DNA of 64,000 nt from an uncultured Bacilli bacterium. Lineage in GTDB: Bacteria; Bacillota_I; Bacilli_A; RF39; UBA660. Shown here one piece after another: positions 1 through 9,900 of this stretch (position 1 is its first letter; each line of letters opens with the position of its first letter). The position numbers and the translations under genes are program-made. The notes under the pieces were generated by a model, which was given only the letters and a program-made list of their open reading frames with translations, had not been told where the DNA came from and ran no database searches. Location of the stretch: the NCBI GenBank assembly GCA_910580185.1, contig CAJTWC010000004.1, positions 1 to 64,000 on the forward strand, in the 5' to 3' direction.

Positions 1-2
1 TT

Positions 3-1904
3 GGTAACATGGGAGATGACTGTGGTACTGGTGTTGCATTTACTCGTGACCCAGCAACAGGTGCTAAGGGCTTATTTGGTGAATTCTTAACAAACGCACA
101 AGGTGAAGACGTTGTTGCAGGTGTTAGAACTCCTATGCATATTTCAGAAATGGAAGAAAAATTCCCAGAAGCATTCAAACAATTTAATGAAGTTTGCAAA
201 ATTCTTGAAGATCACTATAGAGATATGCAAGATATGGAATTTACTGTTGAACATGGTAAATTATTCATGCTTCAAACTAGAAATGGTAAGAGAACAGCAC
301 AAGCTGCATTACAAATTGCTTGTGATTTAGTTGACGAAGGAATGCGCACTGAAGAAGAAGCAGTTGCTATGATTGATCCTCGTAACTTAGATACTTTATT
401 ACATCCACAATTTGATACTAAAGCACTAAAAGAAGCTACTCCAGCTGGAAAAGGTTTAGGAGCATCTCCAGGGGCTGCATGTGGTAAAGTTGTGTTTACT
501 GCAGAAGATGCTGAAGAATGGGCATCTCGTGGAGAAAAAGTAGTATTAGTAAGACTTGAAACTTCTCCAGAAGATATTACTGGTATGAAAGCTTCTCAAG
601 GTATTTTAACAGTTCGTGGTGGTATGACTTCACACGCTGCAGTTGTTGCTCGTGGTATGGGTACTTGCTGCGTTTCAGGATGTGGCGATATCGCTATGGA
701 TGAAGAAAATAAACAATTCACATTAGCTGGTAAAGTTTACCATGAAGGAGATTATATCTCAATTGATGGTTCTACTGGTAACATATATGATGGACAAATC
801 CCAACTGTTGATGCTTCAATCGCTGGTACATTTGGAAGAGTTATGGAGTGGGCTGATAAATTCAGAACATTAAAAGTTAGAACTAACGCTGATACTCCAG
901 CAGATGCTAAGAAAGCTCGTGAACTTGGAGCTGAAGGTATTGGGTTATGCCGTACAGAGCACATGTTCTTCGAAGAAGATAGAATCGCAGCATTTAGAGA
1001 AATGATTTGTGCTGATACAGTAGAAGAAAGAGAAGCTGCATTAGAAAAGATTCTTCCATATCAACAACATGACTTTGAAGAATTATATGAAGCTTTACAA
1101 GGCTTCCCAGTTACTATTAGATACCTAGATCCACCATTACATGAATTCGTTCCTACTGACGAAGCTGATATTAAAAAGTTAGCTGATGCACAAGGTAAGA
1201 GTGTTGAACAAATTAAGAACTTAATTGCTTCACTTCATGAATTCAACCCAATGATGGGACACAGAGGATGCCGTCTTGCTGTTACTTATCCAGAAATAGC
1301 TAGAATGCAAACTAAAGCTGTTATTAGAGCTGCTATAACTACTAAGAAGAATCATCCTGATTGGAACGTTAAACCTGAAATAATGATTCCTCTTGTATGC
1401 GAAGTTAAAGAATTAAAATATGTTAAAAACATAGTTACTGAAACTGCAGATGCTGAAATTAAGGCTTCAGGAATTGAATTAGAATACGAAGTTGGTACTA
1501 TGATTGAAATTCCAAGAGCTGCATTAACAGCTGATGAAATTGCAAAAGAAGCTGATTTCTTCTGTTTCGGTACAAACGATTTAACACAAATGGCATTTGG
1601 TTTTTCTAGAGACGATGCAGGTAAGTTCTTAGATGCTTACTATGATGCTAAGATATTCGAAAATGATCCATTTGCTAAATTAGATCAAACTGGTGTTGGT
1701 AAATTAATGGAAACTGCATTAAAACTTGGTAAACCAGTTAACGAAAAATTACACGTTGGTATTTGTGGTGAACACGGAGGAGATCCTTCATCAGTAGAAT
1801 TCTGTCATAAGATTGGATTAGACTATGTATCATGCTCTCCATTTAGAGTACCAATTGCAAGATTAGCTGCTGCACAAGCTGCAATTGCTGATAAAAATAA
1901 ATAA
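3..1904 (+). CDS. ppdK: Pyruvate phosphate dikinase, C-terminal part (5' end outside the window)
   Basis: Interconverts pyruvate, ATP and Pi with PEP, AMP and PPi in the cytosol, usually as a glycolytic or gluconeogenic PEP enzyme in anaerobes. The frame is open from base 3, so the N-terminal part of the ATP-grasp domain is missing and about 634 residues remain. Visible landmarks are GDDCGTGVAFTRDP (end of the nucleotide-binding domain), the phosphohistidine-domain signature GGMTSHAAVVARGMG near residue 205, and the C-terminal TIM-barrel signature GICGEHGGDP carrying the catalytic Cys near residue 590. The fit to the family is excellent. A terminator follows directly, so it ends its transcript. 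The pyrophosphatase gene at 52363 could pull the reaction toward PEP synthesis (inference). Confidence 0.96.
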   Translation, partial: GNMGDDCGTGVAFTRDPATGAKGLFGEFLTNAQGEDVVAGVRTPMHISEMEEKFPEAFKQFNEVCKILEDHYRDMQDMEFTVEHGKLFMLQTRNGKRTAQAALQIACDLVDEGMRTEEEAVAMIDPRNLDTLLHPQFDTKALKEATPAGKGLGASPGAACGKVVFTAEDAEEWASRGEKVVLVRLETSPEDITGMKASQGILTVRGGMTSHAAVVARGMGTCCVSGCGDIAMDEENKQFTLAGKVYHEGDYISIDGSTGNIYDGQIPTVDASIAGTFGRVMEWADKFRTLKVRTNADTPADAKKARELGAEGIGLCRTEHMFFEEDRIAAFREMICADTVEEREAALEKILPYQQHDFEELYEALQGFPVTIRYLDPPLHEFVPTDEADIKKLADAQGKSVEQIKNLIASLHEFNPMMGHRGCRLAVTYPEIARMQTKAVIRAAITTKKNHPDWNVKPEIMIPLVCEVKELKYVKNIVTETADAEIKASGIELEYEVGTMIEIPRAALTADEIAKEADFFCFGTNDLTQMAFGFSRDDAGKFLDAYYDAKIFENDPFAKLDQTGVGKLMETALKLGKPVNEKLHVGICGEHGGDPSSVEFCHKIGLDYVSCSPFRVPIARLAAAQAAIADKNK

Positions 1905-1921
1905 AAAATAATAAAATTGAT

Positions 1922-1958
1922 AAACTAGGATAACTAATAATTGTTGTCTTAGTTTTTT
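1922..1958 (+). terminator. Rho-independent terminator after ppdK
   Basis: An inverted repeat (AAACTAGGATAAC against GTTGTCTTAGTTT, two G-T pairs) with an 8-base loop runs into a T tract at 1953-1958. Confidence 0.8.
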
Positions 1959-2000
1959 ATATATTAGGAAAGTGCGTTTTGCAATGTCGAAAAAAGTCGA

Positions 2001-2029
2001 TTAAAAAGGTATTTACTGTAATATATAAT
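2001..2029 (+). promoter_or_regulatory. Promoter of the 2036-2231 RNA
   Basis: A weak -35 TTAAAA at 2001 and a perfect -10 TATAAT at 2024-2029 lie 17 bases apart. They put a start near 2036, upstream of the folded region and with no ORF between. Confidence 0.5.
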
Positions 2030-2035
2030 GGTGTT

Positions 2036-2231
2036 AATATAAAGAGTATTATTTAAGTGATAGGAAGGTGATATTAGAAAAATAAAATATAAGTGAAAAA
2101 AGAATGAAAAATACGGTAGCGACTATCGGAATTTAAGCCTGTGGAGAAGTCAAGGTTACTTACTCTTAGAAGCAGGAATGTTGGATCGGTGACGACCAAT
2201 GCGCAAAATTTTAATTTTGCTTTTGTTCTTT
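2036..2231 (+). ncRNA. Structured non-coding RNA of unrecognised class
   Basis: This stretch has no credible ORF but has its own promoter and terminator, and the next gene has a separate promoter. Foldable elements, read directly: hairpin 2114-2128 (CGGTAG, loop CGA, CTATCG); an arm at 2138-2176 closed by CCTG/CAGG and continuing GAG/CTC and AAGT/ACTT around loop 2151-2157; and hairpin 2181-2199 (TTGG/CCAA then TCG/CGA) capped by the GNRA tetraloop GTGA. The terminator hairpin follows at 2203. The first 75 bases are A-rich and look unstructured. I looked for signatures of RNase P, tmRNA, SRP RNA, 6S, T-box and the common riboswitches and found none. Family assignment is open. Confidence 0.6.
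2203..2231 (+). terminator. Terminator of the 2036 RNA
   Basis: GCAAAAT, loop TTTA, ATTTTGC at 2203-2220, followed by a T-rich tract at 2221-2231. Confidence 0.8.
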
Positions 2232-2258
2232 GACATATGTATAAAAAATATATATTAT
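2230..2258 (+). promoter_or_regulatory. Strong promoter for the 2281 gene
   Basis: A perfect -35 TTGACA (2230-2235), a 17-base spacer and -10 TATTAT (2253-2258). It overlaps the T tract of the preceding terminator, so the RNA and the kinase-like gene are separate transcripts. The leader is only about 16 bases. Confidence 0.8.
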
Positions 2259-2280
2259 ATAGAGAAAAAGAGGTGGTTAT

Positions 2281-3141
2281 ATGGCAATGCCTAAATTAAA
2301 CTTGGATGAATTTATAAAAAATAATAAAGGGCATAAATTATTAATTGAATGTGAGGATACAGAAATAAGACGATTACCAAATGGGGAAGTGTTGAAAATC
2401 TTAGATAATATGCTGTTAGAATTACTATCTAATACAGGCTTTAGTTTAGAAAAAAGATTAGATGAAGTAGATAACCTAACTTCATTTACTAATTTTGCAA
2501 TGCCAAATAGAAAACTTGAAGAAAATGGAATCGTTAATTCTTATACTATGCCATATGTACCAGGTGTTGATTTTACTGATTTTTACGAAGATATATATAA
2601 CTTAAGTAGTTATGCAAACATTCATTCACAAATTGAAAATAATATAAAAATTGGTAATGAATTAGGTATAGTATTTCCAGACTTGTGCACTACGGAAAAC
2701 ATTAGAATTACTCCAGATAGAAAAGTATTTTTTATTGATTATGATGGTTTACAAATAAAGCAAATGCCAGCAGTGGGATTCTCGGATTTTTTAGGTATAC
2801 CAAGTGATGTTTTAACAAAGAAATATTTTGACTTTGAAACAAATTTATTTACGAAAGAAATTGATATAAAAAGTGCAATATTTTTATATTTTGTAGATGT
2901 ATTTGGCGTTGATTTATCTAAAGTGGGCTCAATAAATCCCTTTACTGGAAGAGTAATTACCTTAGATTATATATTTTCTACAATTAATTTGCAGGATTTA
3001 AATATTATGCAAAAAGTTTGGAAATTATTTCAGCAATCAGTACCAAATGAATTCTTGGGTGATGATATTTATATGCTTGCAGAACAATATAATTTAGTAG
3101 AACTTCCTGGGACATCTATAAAACGTCTTGTAAGAAAATAG
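2281..3141 (+). CDS. Kinase-fold (protein-kinase/aminoglycoside-phosphotransferase-like) protein
   Basis: 286 residues with the outline of a kinase fold. There is a hinge-like segment YTMPYVPGVDF near residue 98, a catalytic-loop-like DLCTTEN near 139 (Asp and downstream Asn, HRD-type spacing) and IDYDGLQI near 155 where DFG would lie. No clear glycine-rich loop is visible, and RRLPNGEVLKIL near 31 is the only candidate for the lysine strand. Its substrate cannot be told from sequence. It is a single-gene unit with RBS GAGGTGG just before ATG and its own TTGACA promoter. It could be an active small-molecule kinase or a pseudokinase; the conserved Asp-Asn-Asp set favours activity. Confidence 0.6.
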   Translation: MAMPKLNLDEFIKNNKGHKLLIECEDTEIRRLPNGEVLKILDNMLLELLSNTGFSLEKRLDEVDNLTSFTNFAMPNRKLEENGIVNSYTMPYVPGVDFTDFYEDIYNLSSYANIHSQIENNIKIGNELGIVFPDLCTTENIRITPDRKVFFIDYDGLQIKQMPAVGFSDFLGIPSDVLTKKYFDFETNLFTKEIDIKSAIFLYFVDVFGVDLSKVGSINPFTGRVITLDYIFSTINLQDLNIMQKVWKLFQQSVPNEFLGDDIYMLAEQYNLVELPGTSIKRLVRK

Positions 3142-3232
3142 TTTATTAATTTTTTTTCTTCGATAGTCATAAAATGTGGTATAATAATCATCCTGTACTT
3201 TATAAGCACAAGTTTAAAAATGAGGTGGTATA

Positions 3233-3982
3233 ATGTTTTATAAAGAAATAATAGATCAATATTTAAAGGCAAAGGATAAATATGAATCATTATGTAAAGA
3301 AGAAAAGGAAAATAATACTGATTTAAACGACGTAAAAATAGAATATATGGCAAAGAAAACAGCTTTGTTAGATTTTACTCTTACGTTACAGGGATGCTTT
3401 ACAATAAAAAATAGAAATGATTATATAAGCAATTTTTATTATATGGTGCCAAAGGATAATAAAACATATAAGTTTAAACCAGATGATGAAAAATATTATG
3501 AATTTTATTTAGGTATGCTTGATTTGTTTTTATTAGTGACCAAAGCGGATTTTACAAACCTAGTTAATTTTACTAAAAGACATATAAAGAAAGATGATAA
3601 AAAAACTAATAATATTTCTAATTTAAATAAAATCTATGATGAACAAGTTAGGAGAATAGAAAGCCTTTTAAATGATATGTATAATAATAAAAATGGTAGG
3701 GTATATGTACAAGTTGGAGAAGATTATGCTAAAAGAGCTGAAGAACAAAGAAAAGTATATGAATATGCTTATATATTAATAAGAAAAGCTATTTTAGATG
3801 GTTTAAATACTACTACATCTATTTTTGAAAAAGAGTTTAATTATAGTGATTATGATGAATATAAAGAAGTGTTAAGTAAAGAAGAAATTGATAAATATTA
3901 TAGGAAAACATATAATACAGTAGCAAGTCTTTCTAAGAAATACAAAAATAAATTACAATCTAAGATTAAAGATAAATTATAA
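3233..3982 (+). CDS. Hypothetical helical protein
   Basis: I do not recognise this 249-residue protein. It is strongly charged, rich in Lys, Glu, Asn and Tyr, with no signal peptide or membrane segment. Predicted mostly helical, with coiled-coil-like stretches near residues 10-30 and 125-180. RBS GAGGTGG precedes the ATG by 6 bases, and TATAAT at 3180 is a likely -10. It is followed by a terminator, so it is monocistronic. Base composition matches its neighbours. Confidence 0.7.
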   Translation: MFYKEIIDQYLKAKDKYESLCKEEKENNTDLNDVKIEYMAKKTALLDFTLTLQGCFTIKNRNDYISNFYYMVPKDNKTYKFKPDDEKYYEFYLGMLDLFLLVTKADFTNLVNFTKRHIKKDDKKTNNISNLNKIYDEQVRRIESLLNDMYNNKNGRVYVQVGEDYAKRAEEQRKVYEYAYILIRKAILDGLNTTTSIFEKEFNYSDYDEYKEVLSKEEIDKYYRKTYNTVASLSKKYKNKLQSKIKDKL

Positions 3983-4008
3983 AAAGAGAACCGATAAAGG
4001 TTCTTTTT
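3983..4008 (+). terminator. Terminator after 3233 gene
   Basis: A GAACC stem, loop GATAAA, GGTTC, then T5. Starts one base after the stop codon. Confidence 0.8.
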
Positions 4009-4053
4009 AATTTTATATTTTGCTATAATTGTATATAGAAAGATGGTGTTAAT

Positions 4054-6921
4054 ATGATTGAGATTATGAAATTAAGTGAAGTTAAAGATTTAGAAAAATA
4101 TATTATAATTACACCGTCTAATAAAGAAATATTTTATAAGTATAAATATATTAAAAATAACTATAACATAGTAAGTATTAATAATTTTATTATGGATAGT
4201 TACACTGGCTCAAGAAAAATAGCTAGTGATTTTGCTAGTTACATAATAATGGATAAAGTATATAAATCATTAAAAGAAAAGTTAAAATATTATAATAATG
4301 TTTCTTCTAATTCATTTGTAAATAACCTTGTTAGTACTTATAATACTTTTTATGATTATAAATTAAATAATAACGAAAAGATAGAAGATTTAAAAATAAT
4401 ATTTAATGAATATGAAAAAAGTTTAGAATTAAATGGATATATAACTATTAATATGCTTTATAAAAACATATTGAAAGACCATTTATTTGAAAGAAATTAT
4501 TTGTTTTTGAATTTTGATGATTTTAGTGATAATGAACTTTTATTGTTATCTAAAATGGGAAAAGAAGGAAACGTATTATTAATATTAGATGGTATAAATA
4601 ATAATGTATTATCTAGAAAACTAGCTAGTATAAACGTAAATTTTAATTATGATGAATATACATATAATCATAAAAAGGTAAATTATAAATCATTAAATGA
4701 TATATCAGATGAAGTCTCTTTTGTAAGCAACAATATTTCTAAAAGAATTATAGAAGGGACCAGATATGAAGATATATTAATAGTGTGTCCAAATATAAAT
4801 ACGTATAGACCATATTTTGAACTTTATTTAAACCATCCATATAATAAAACAGAAAATAAAGGAATTTTAACTGATAGATTTATTAAACTGTTTTGTAATG
4901 TTTTAAAAGGAGACTTTACTTGTAAAACCTTTCTTGAGTTATTAAAATTAGGAATATTTGATATAGATTTAAAATTGGTAGATAAATTAGATAATTACAT
5001 TTACAGCTGGGACCTAGAAGATAAGGATTTTTATTTACCTTTTACGTATAATCCAAACGGAAATAAGAAAAATTTTAGTGCAAAAGATGAAGATGATTTA
5101 AGTAAGATAAATGATGCTAAAGATGGTGTTATTATCCCACTTAAATATTTGTTAGAAAATGTAGTTGGAATTAATGATAAAAAAGAGTTATTAAGAATTT
5201 TATATACATACTTTTTAGAAGAAAAGATAATAGATAACTTGTTTTTAAAAGACGAAGATGGAGTACTTAAACTTATTTTGTTATTTGAAAATATGAATGA
5301 TTATATGAATGCTAAAGTAAGTATAGATGAGATACTAAATATTTTACAAAATAATAGTTTATTAACAGATAAAAAAATAGATATGCAAGATTCTATTTGT
5401 GTAAAAGATTTTACTTCAGCTTTATATGAAGGTAAAAAGTACATATATTTGCTAGGAATGATAAACACTGATATGCCTTATCAATTATCTTTGCCTAATC
5501 TTATTAATAATGATGATGTAGATAAAGAAGACCTTATTATTAAATTAGAAGAAAAAGAAAATTATTCTTATCATTTATTTAGTAAAGCGATTGAAACTGA
5601 TAATATAATGATAACTTATCCAAAATTATCGTCAGATTTAAAATTAACTGAAAAATGCTTATACTTAAACAATTTATCATTAGAGGAAGTAAATGATAAT
5701 AGTATATATGATAAAAATGAAATGTTAAAAAAATATAGTATTTTACTATCAGAAGATAAGATAAAAAAAGAAGATAATAAATACTTTGATAAAATAAACA
5801 AATCAAATATTCATAATTTAAATTATAAATTAAATAAGGATGTTGTATATAAATTATATACCTCAAAACTAAACATAAGTCCAAGCTCTATAGAAACTTA
5901 TTTTGGATGCCCATTTTATTACTTTTGTCAGTATGGTTTGAGATTGAAAGTAAAAGAAAAGTATACTTTTGATAACAGGGAAGTAGGTACTTTTGTACAC
6001 TATATTTTAGAAAATATAATTAAAAATGACATTGATAAAGTAAGTGTTAAAACAATAGATGATTACGTATTTAAGTATGCTAAAAATTATTTGGAAGAAA
6101 ATGGCAAAATATCTAATAATACCACTCGCTATGTTATAAAAGCTCTTTCAAAAAACGCATCTTTAGTAATTAAAAACATAGTAAATGAAATGGATGTTAC
6201 TAAGTTTAGACCGACTTATTTTGAATTTAAAATAGATGAGGAAAGTATAGTTAAACCACTTGAAATAAAAATAAATAATAACGTGTTAAAAATAGGTGGA
6301 GTAGTAGATAGGGTAGATACTTATACTTCTGATAATAATTTTTATTACAGGATAATAGATTATAAAACGGGCCAAAAAAACTTTAGATTAGATGATGTGC
6401 TTGATGGCCTTAATCTTCAGATGCTTGTTTATCTCCTTGCCATAAAAGAAAGCAACATATCTAATTTAAATATAGTTCCATCAGCATTGTTATATTATCC
6501 AGCACTTGTTAAAGAAAAATTATCATCACGTAGTTATGAAGATAAAGAAGATACGGTAAAAGCCCGTTTAAAAATGAATGGAATCGTACATAAAGATGAT
6601 ATTAACCTGCACGAAAAGATGTATGAAGGAACCTATATTAACATGACATCTTACGGTCGAATAGATGAACAAAAAGTATACGGCTTAGATGATTTGAATA
6701 AGTTATTTGATAATATTAAAACATCTCTTGAAAAGATGGGAAGAGAAATATATGAAGGAAATATATCAGCGAGTCCTATTGGTGGCAGGTTAGATGCTTG
6801 CACTTACTGTAAGTATAGCAGTATATGTAAGTTTGATGATAAGGTAGATAAAAAAAGAAAACCTTTAGACTATAAAAATAGAGAGGTATTTAATATGCTA
6901 GGAGGTGATTTTGATGCCTAG
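4054..6921 (+). CDS. addB: AddB/RexB-type nuclease subunit of the AddAB helicase-nuclease
   Basis: Partner of AddA in processing double-strand DNA ends for RecA loading. The C-terminal third has the RecB-like nuclease with the AddB iron-sulphur cysteines: a first Cys in FGCPFYYFC near residue 618, the nuclease motif IIDYKTG near 767, and the late cluster CTYCKYSSIC near 915. GGVVDRVD before the nuclease motif supplies the upstream acidic residue. No Walker A is seen at the N-terminus, which is typical of the RexB branch. At 955 residues it is shorter than Bacillus AddB (about 1160). It overlaps addA by 8 bases, which implies translational coupling, and opens the addB-addA-glyA-folD-smr unit. 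Confidence 0.9.
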   Translation: MIEIMKLSEVKDLEKYIIITPSNKEIFYKYKYIKNNYNIVSINNFIMDSYTGSRKIASDFASYIIMDKVYKSLKEKLKYYNNVSSNSFVNNLVSTYNTFYDYKLNNNEKIEDLKIIFNEYEKSLELNGYITINMLYKNILKDHLFERNYLFLNFDDFSDNELLLLSKMGKEGNVLLILDGINNNVLSRKLASINVNFNYDEYTYNHKKVNYKSLNDISDEVSFVSNNISKRIIEGTRYEDILIVCPNINTYRPYFELYLNHPYNKTENKGILTDRFIKLFCNVLKGDFTCKTFLELLKLGIFDIDLKLVDKLDNYIYSWDLEDKDFYLPFTYNPNGNKKNFSAKDEDDLSKINDAKDGVIIPLKYLLENVVGINDKKELLRILYTYFLEEKIIDNLFLKDEDGVLKLILLFENMNDYMNAKVSIDEILNILQNNSLLTDKKIDMQDSICVKDFTSALYEGKKYIYLLGMINTDMPYQLSLPNLINNDDVDKEDLIIKLEEKENYSYHLFSKAIETDNIMITYPKLSSDLKLTEKCLYLNNLSLEEVNDNSIYDKNEMLKKYSILLSEDKIKKEDNKYFDKINKSNIHNLNYKLNKDVVYKLYTSKLNISPSSIETYFGCPFYYFCQYGLRLKVKEKYTFDNREVGTFVHYILENIIKNDIDKVSVKTIDDYVFKYAKNYLEENGKISNNTTRYVIKALSKNASLVIKNIVNEMDVTKFRPTYFEFKIDEESIVKPLEIKINNNVLKIGGVVDRVDTYTSDNNFYYRIIDYKTGQKNFRLDDVLDGLNLQMLVYLLAIKESNISNLNIVPSALLYYPALVKEKLSSRSYEDKEDTVKARLKMNGIVHKDDINLHEKMYEGTYINMTSYGRIDEQKVYGLDDLNKLFDNIKTSLEKMGREIYEGNISASPIGGRLDACTYCKYSSICKFDDKVDKKRKPLDYKNREVFNMLGGDFDA

Positions 6922-9900
6922 TTGGACAAGTGATCAATCTTTAGCAATTAACACCCGTGGGGGGAAAATAATTGTAAGTGCGGCAGCAGGTAGTGGTAAA
7001 ACGGCCGTTTTATCTGAAAGAGTTCTAAAACTTATAATGGATGGGACTTCTGTTAGTAGCCTATTAATAGTTACTTTTACCAAAGCAGCGGCAGAGGAAA
7101 TGAAAATAAGAATAAAAGATAAAATAAAAGAAGCGTATGAAAAAGATCTCAAAAATACATATTTAAAAAAGCAAATAAGTTTAATTGATAGTGCATATAT
7201 AACAACCATGGATGCCTTTTATAATACTTTAGTTAGAGATAATTTTGAAAAATTAGACATTGATAAAGATTTTGATATATTACCAAACGAAGAAGAAAAA
7301 ATAATAAAGAGTAAAGTTATAACGAACGTTTTAGAAAACATGTTTGATAATAATATAAACTATGAAGATTTGTTATCATTTTTTGGTGCTAGTAGTGTTA
7401 GTTTAATAAAAGACGTGGTATTTAAAGTAAGTGATTTTTTAGATACCATCCCTTTTTATGAAGCGTTTATTAACAAAACTTTGGAAAATTATAAAAATGA
7501 TTTTTATAAAGAATCGATGCTTAAGAACATAAGAGATAAAATGAAGGCTTATAACGCTTTATATGAAGAAATAATAGAGGCTTTATATAATGAAAGTGAT
7601 GATTTTGATAAGGTTTTAGAGCTAGCTAGAAAAGAAAGAAATTATATTAATGATTTTCTTACCATTTTCACCTTTGATGAATTATCAAGAAGACTTAGAA
7701 CGATAGAGTTTGATACATTAAGAACTCCCCGTGGTCATAAAGATGACGCGGTAATGGTTAAATATAAGGTAATAAGAGATGAGTTTAAAAATGAGATTAA
7801 AAAGTCACTAAAAGAGTTTTACCATATAACGGATAATTCATATTATAAAGAACAAGAAAAAACTTTTAATGCTTTAAATATTTTATTTGATGTTGTAAAA
7901 ACTTATAGGGAAGAATTATTTTCTTATAAAAATAAGATTAATAAATATACGTTTTCTGATGTTGCTCATTTATGTTTAAACCTATTGGTTAAAGATGGCA
8001 AAAAAACTGAACTTTCTAAAAAGCTATCAAACAATTTTAGTGAGATACTAATAGATGAATATCAAGATACAAATAATTTACAAAACGTTATTTTTAATGC
8101 TATATCAAAAGATAATAAAAACTTATTCATTGTTGGTGATGTAAAGCAAAGTATCTATAAGTTTAGAAGTGCCTGTCCTGAGATATTTAATAATGATAAA
8201 TCATCTGCTAGCAAAGAAGGTTTTCCAAGACTTATAACTTTATCAAAAAACTTTAGAAGTAGAAAAGAAGTACTAGATTTTTGTAATTTTATTTTTGAAA
8301 ATACAATGACTAATTATTTTGGTGAAGTAAATTATGACAAAGATGAAAAATTATACTTAGGGGCATCATATGACGAGGGAAAAAACTTGGATTCTGAAGT
8401 TATTATAATTGATGGAAAAGAAAAAAGTGAAAATGATGATGATGATTTAAGTAAAACTGAAAAAGAAGCAATAGTAGTGGCTGATAGAATAAAAAAGTTA
8501 ATCAAAGATAAGCATCAAGTATACGATAATAAAAAAAGAATATGGCGTGATATAAAACCTAGTGATATTGTTATTCTTTTAAGATCGTTAAAAAATAGTA
8601 ACGTGTTTAAAGAAGCCTTAAACAAAAGAAGCATAAGTGTTTATATGGAAAGCGCCTCTGAATACTTTGATAATTATGAAGTAAAATTTGTTATAAACTT
8701 GCTTAAGATAATTGATAATCCTTATGATGATGTAGCATTGCTAAGTGTTTTAACTTCTCCTGTTATGGATGTTTCTTATGATTTAGTAGCAGAAGCAAGG
8801 AAAGATAAATATGAATCATTATATGAAAACTTAATTAATTTTAATAATCCTTTAATAAACAAATACCTAGATGATATTAAAAGGTATAGAAGTTTATCTT
8901 TAACGGTTAAAATATCTAGTTTATTAACTACTATTTATAAAGAACTTAACGTAATACCTATTTTATCAGCGTTTAAAGGTGGGATAAAAAGGGAAAAAAA
9001 CTTAGAGCAGATGGTTAAACATGCAAGTGATTTTGAAGCTAAGAAAAACGTTAGTTTATATTCTTTTATATCATATTTAGAAAACGTTATTTTAAATAAA
9101 GACAGCTTAGAAGGTGTAAATCCATTATCAGATGGGGATAACGTATTAATAACTACAATACATAAATCTAAGGGTCTTGAATATCCAGTTGTCTTTGTTT
9201 CAGAAACGGCAAAGAAGTTTAATTTTGAAGATTTGCGTAAAAACATAATGATTAATGAGGATTTAGGTTTTGCTACTAACTTAAAAGATAATGATTATAA
9301 ATTAAAATATGAATCCGTACCAATAATGCTATTTAAAGAAAATGAAAAAAGCAAAATGTTATCAGAAGAACTTAGAATTCTTTATGTTGCTTTAACAAGG
9401 GCAAAAGAAAAGATAATTATAACTGGTTATACAAATGATATTGAAAAGTCATCTACTGAAATATCATCTATGATGGGTGATAAAGAAGTTATTTCAAATT
9501 TTTATTTAAGTAGTGTTAAATGTTATTTAGATATAATCATTGCTTGCCTTTTAAGACATAAAGATGGAAAAGCACTTAGAAGTATGAGTATGTTTATACC
9601 TAAAGTGTACGCATCAGAAAGTAATATTGATTTAAAAATAGTTAATGCATCAACGATTGATGAAAGTGAATTTAAAGAAAAAACTAAGGAAGAAAAAAAC
9701 TCATTTGATATGGATATGTTTAATAAGATAATAGGTTTTAACTATGATGAACTTTGTAACGTTCCTAAGTATTTAAGTGTAAGTGATATTAAACATAAAA
9801 CAGGATACTTAAGAAATCCAAACTTTTTAAGTGATAGTGTTAGTCATACTAATTTAGGTACTGTTTATCATAAAATATTTGAATTGTTACCTACTAAAAA

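Noticed and set aside
2036..2231. RNase P, tmRNA, SRP RNA, 6S RNA or T-box
   Set aside because: The conserved cores of these RNAs (for example the RNase P GAGGAAAGTCC-type core, the SRP GGAAGNAGCAG-type loop, the T-box GGTGGNACC) are not found.
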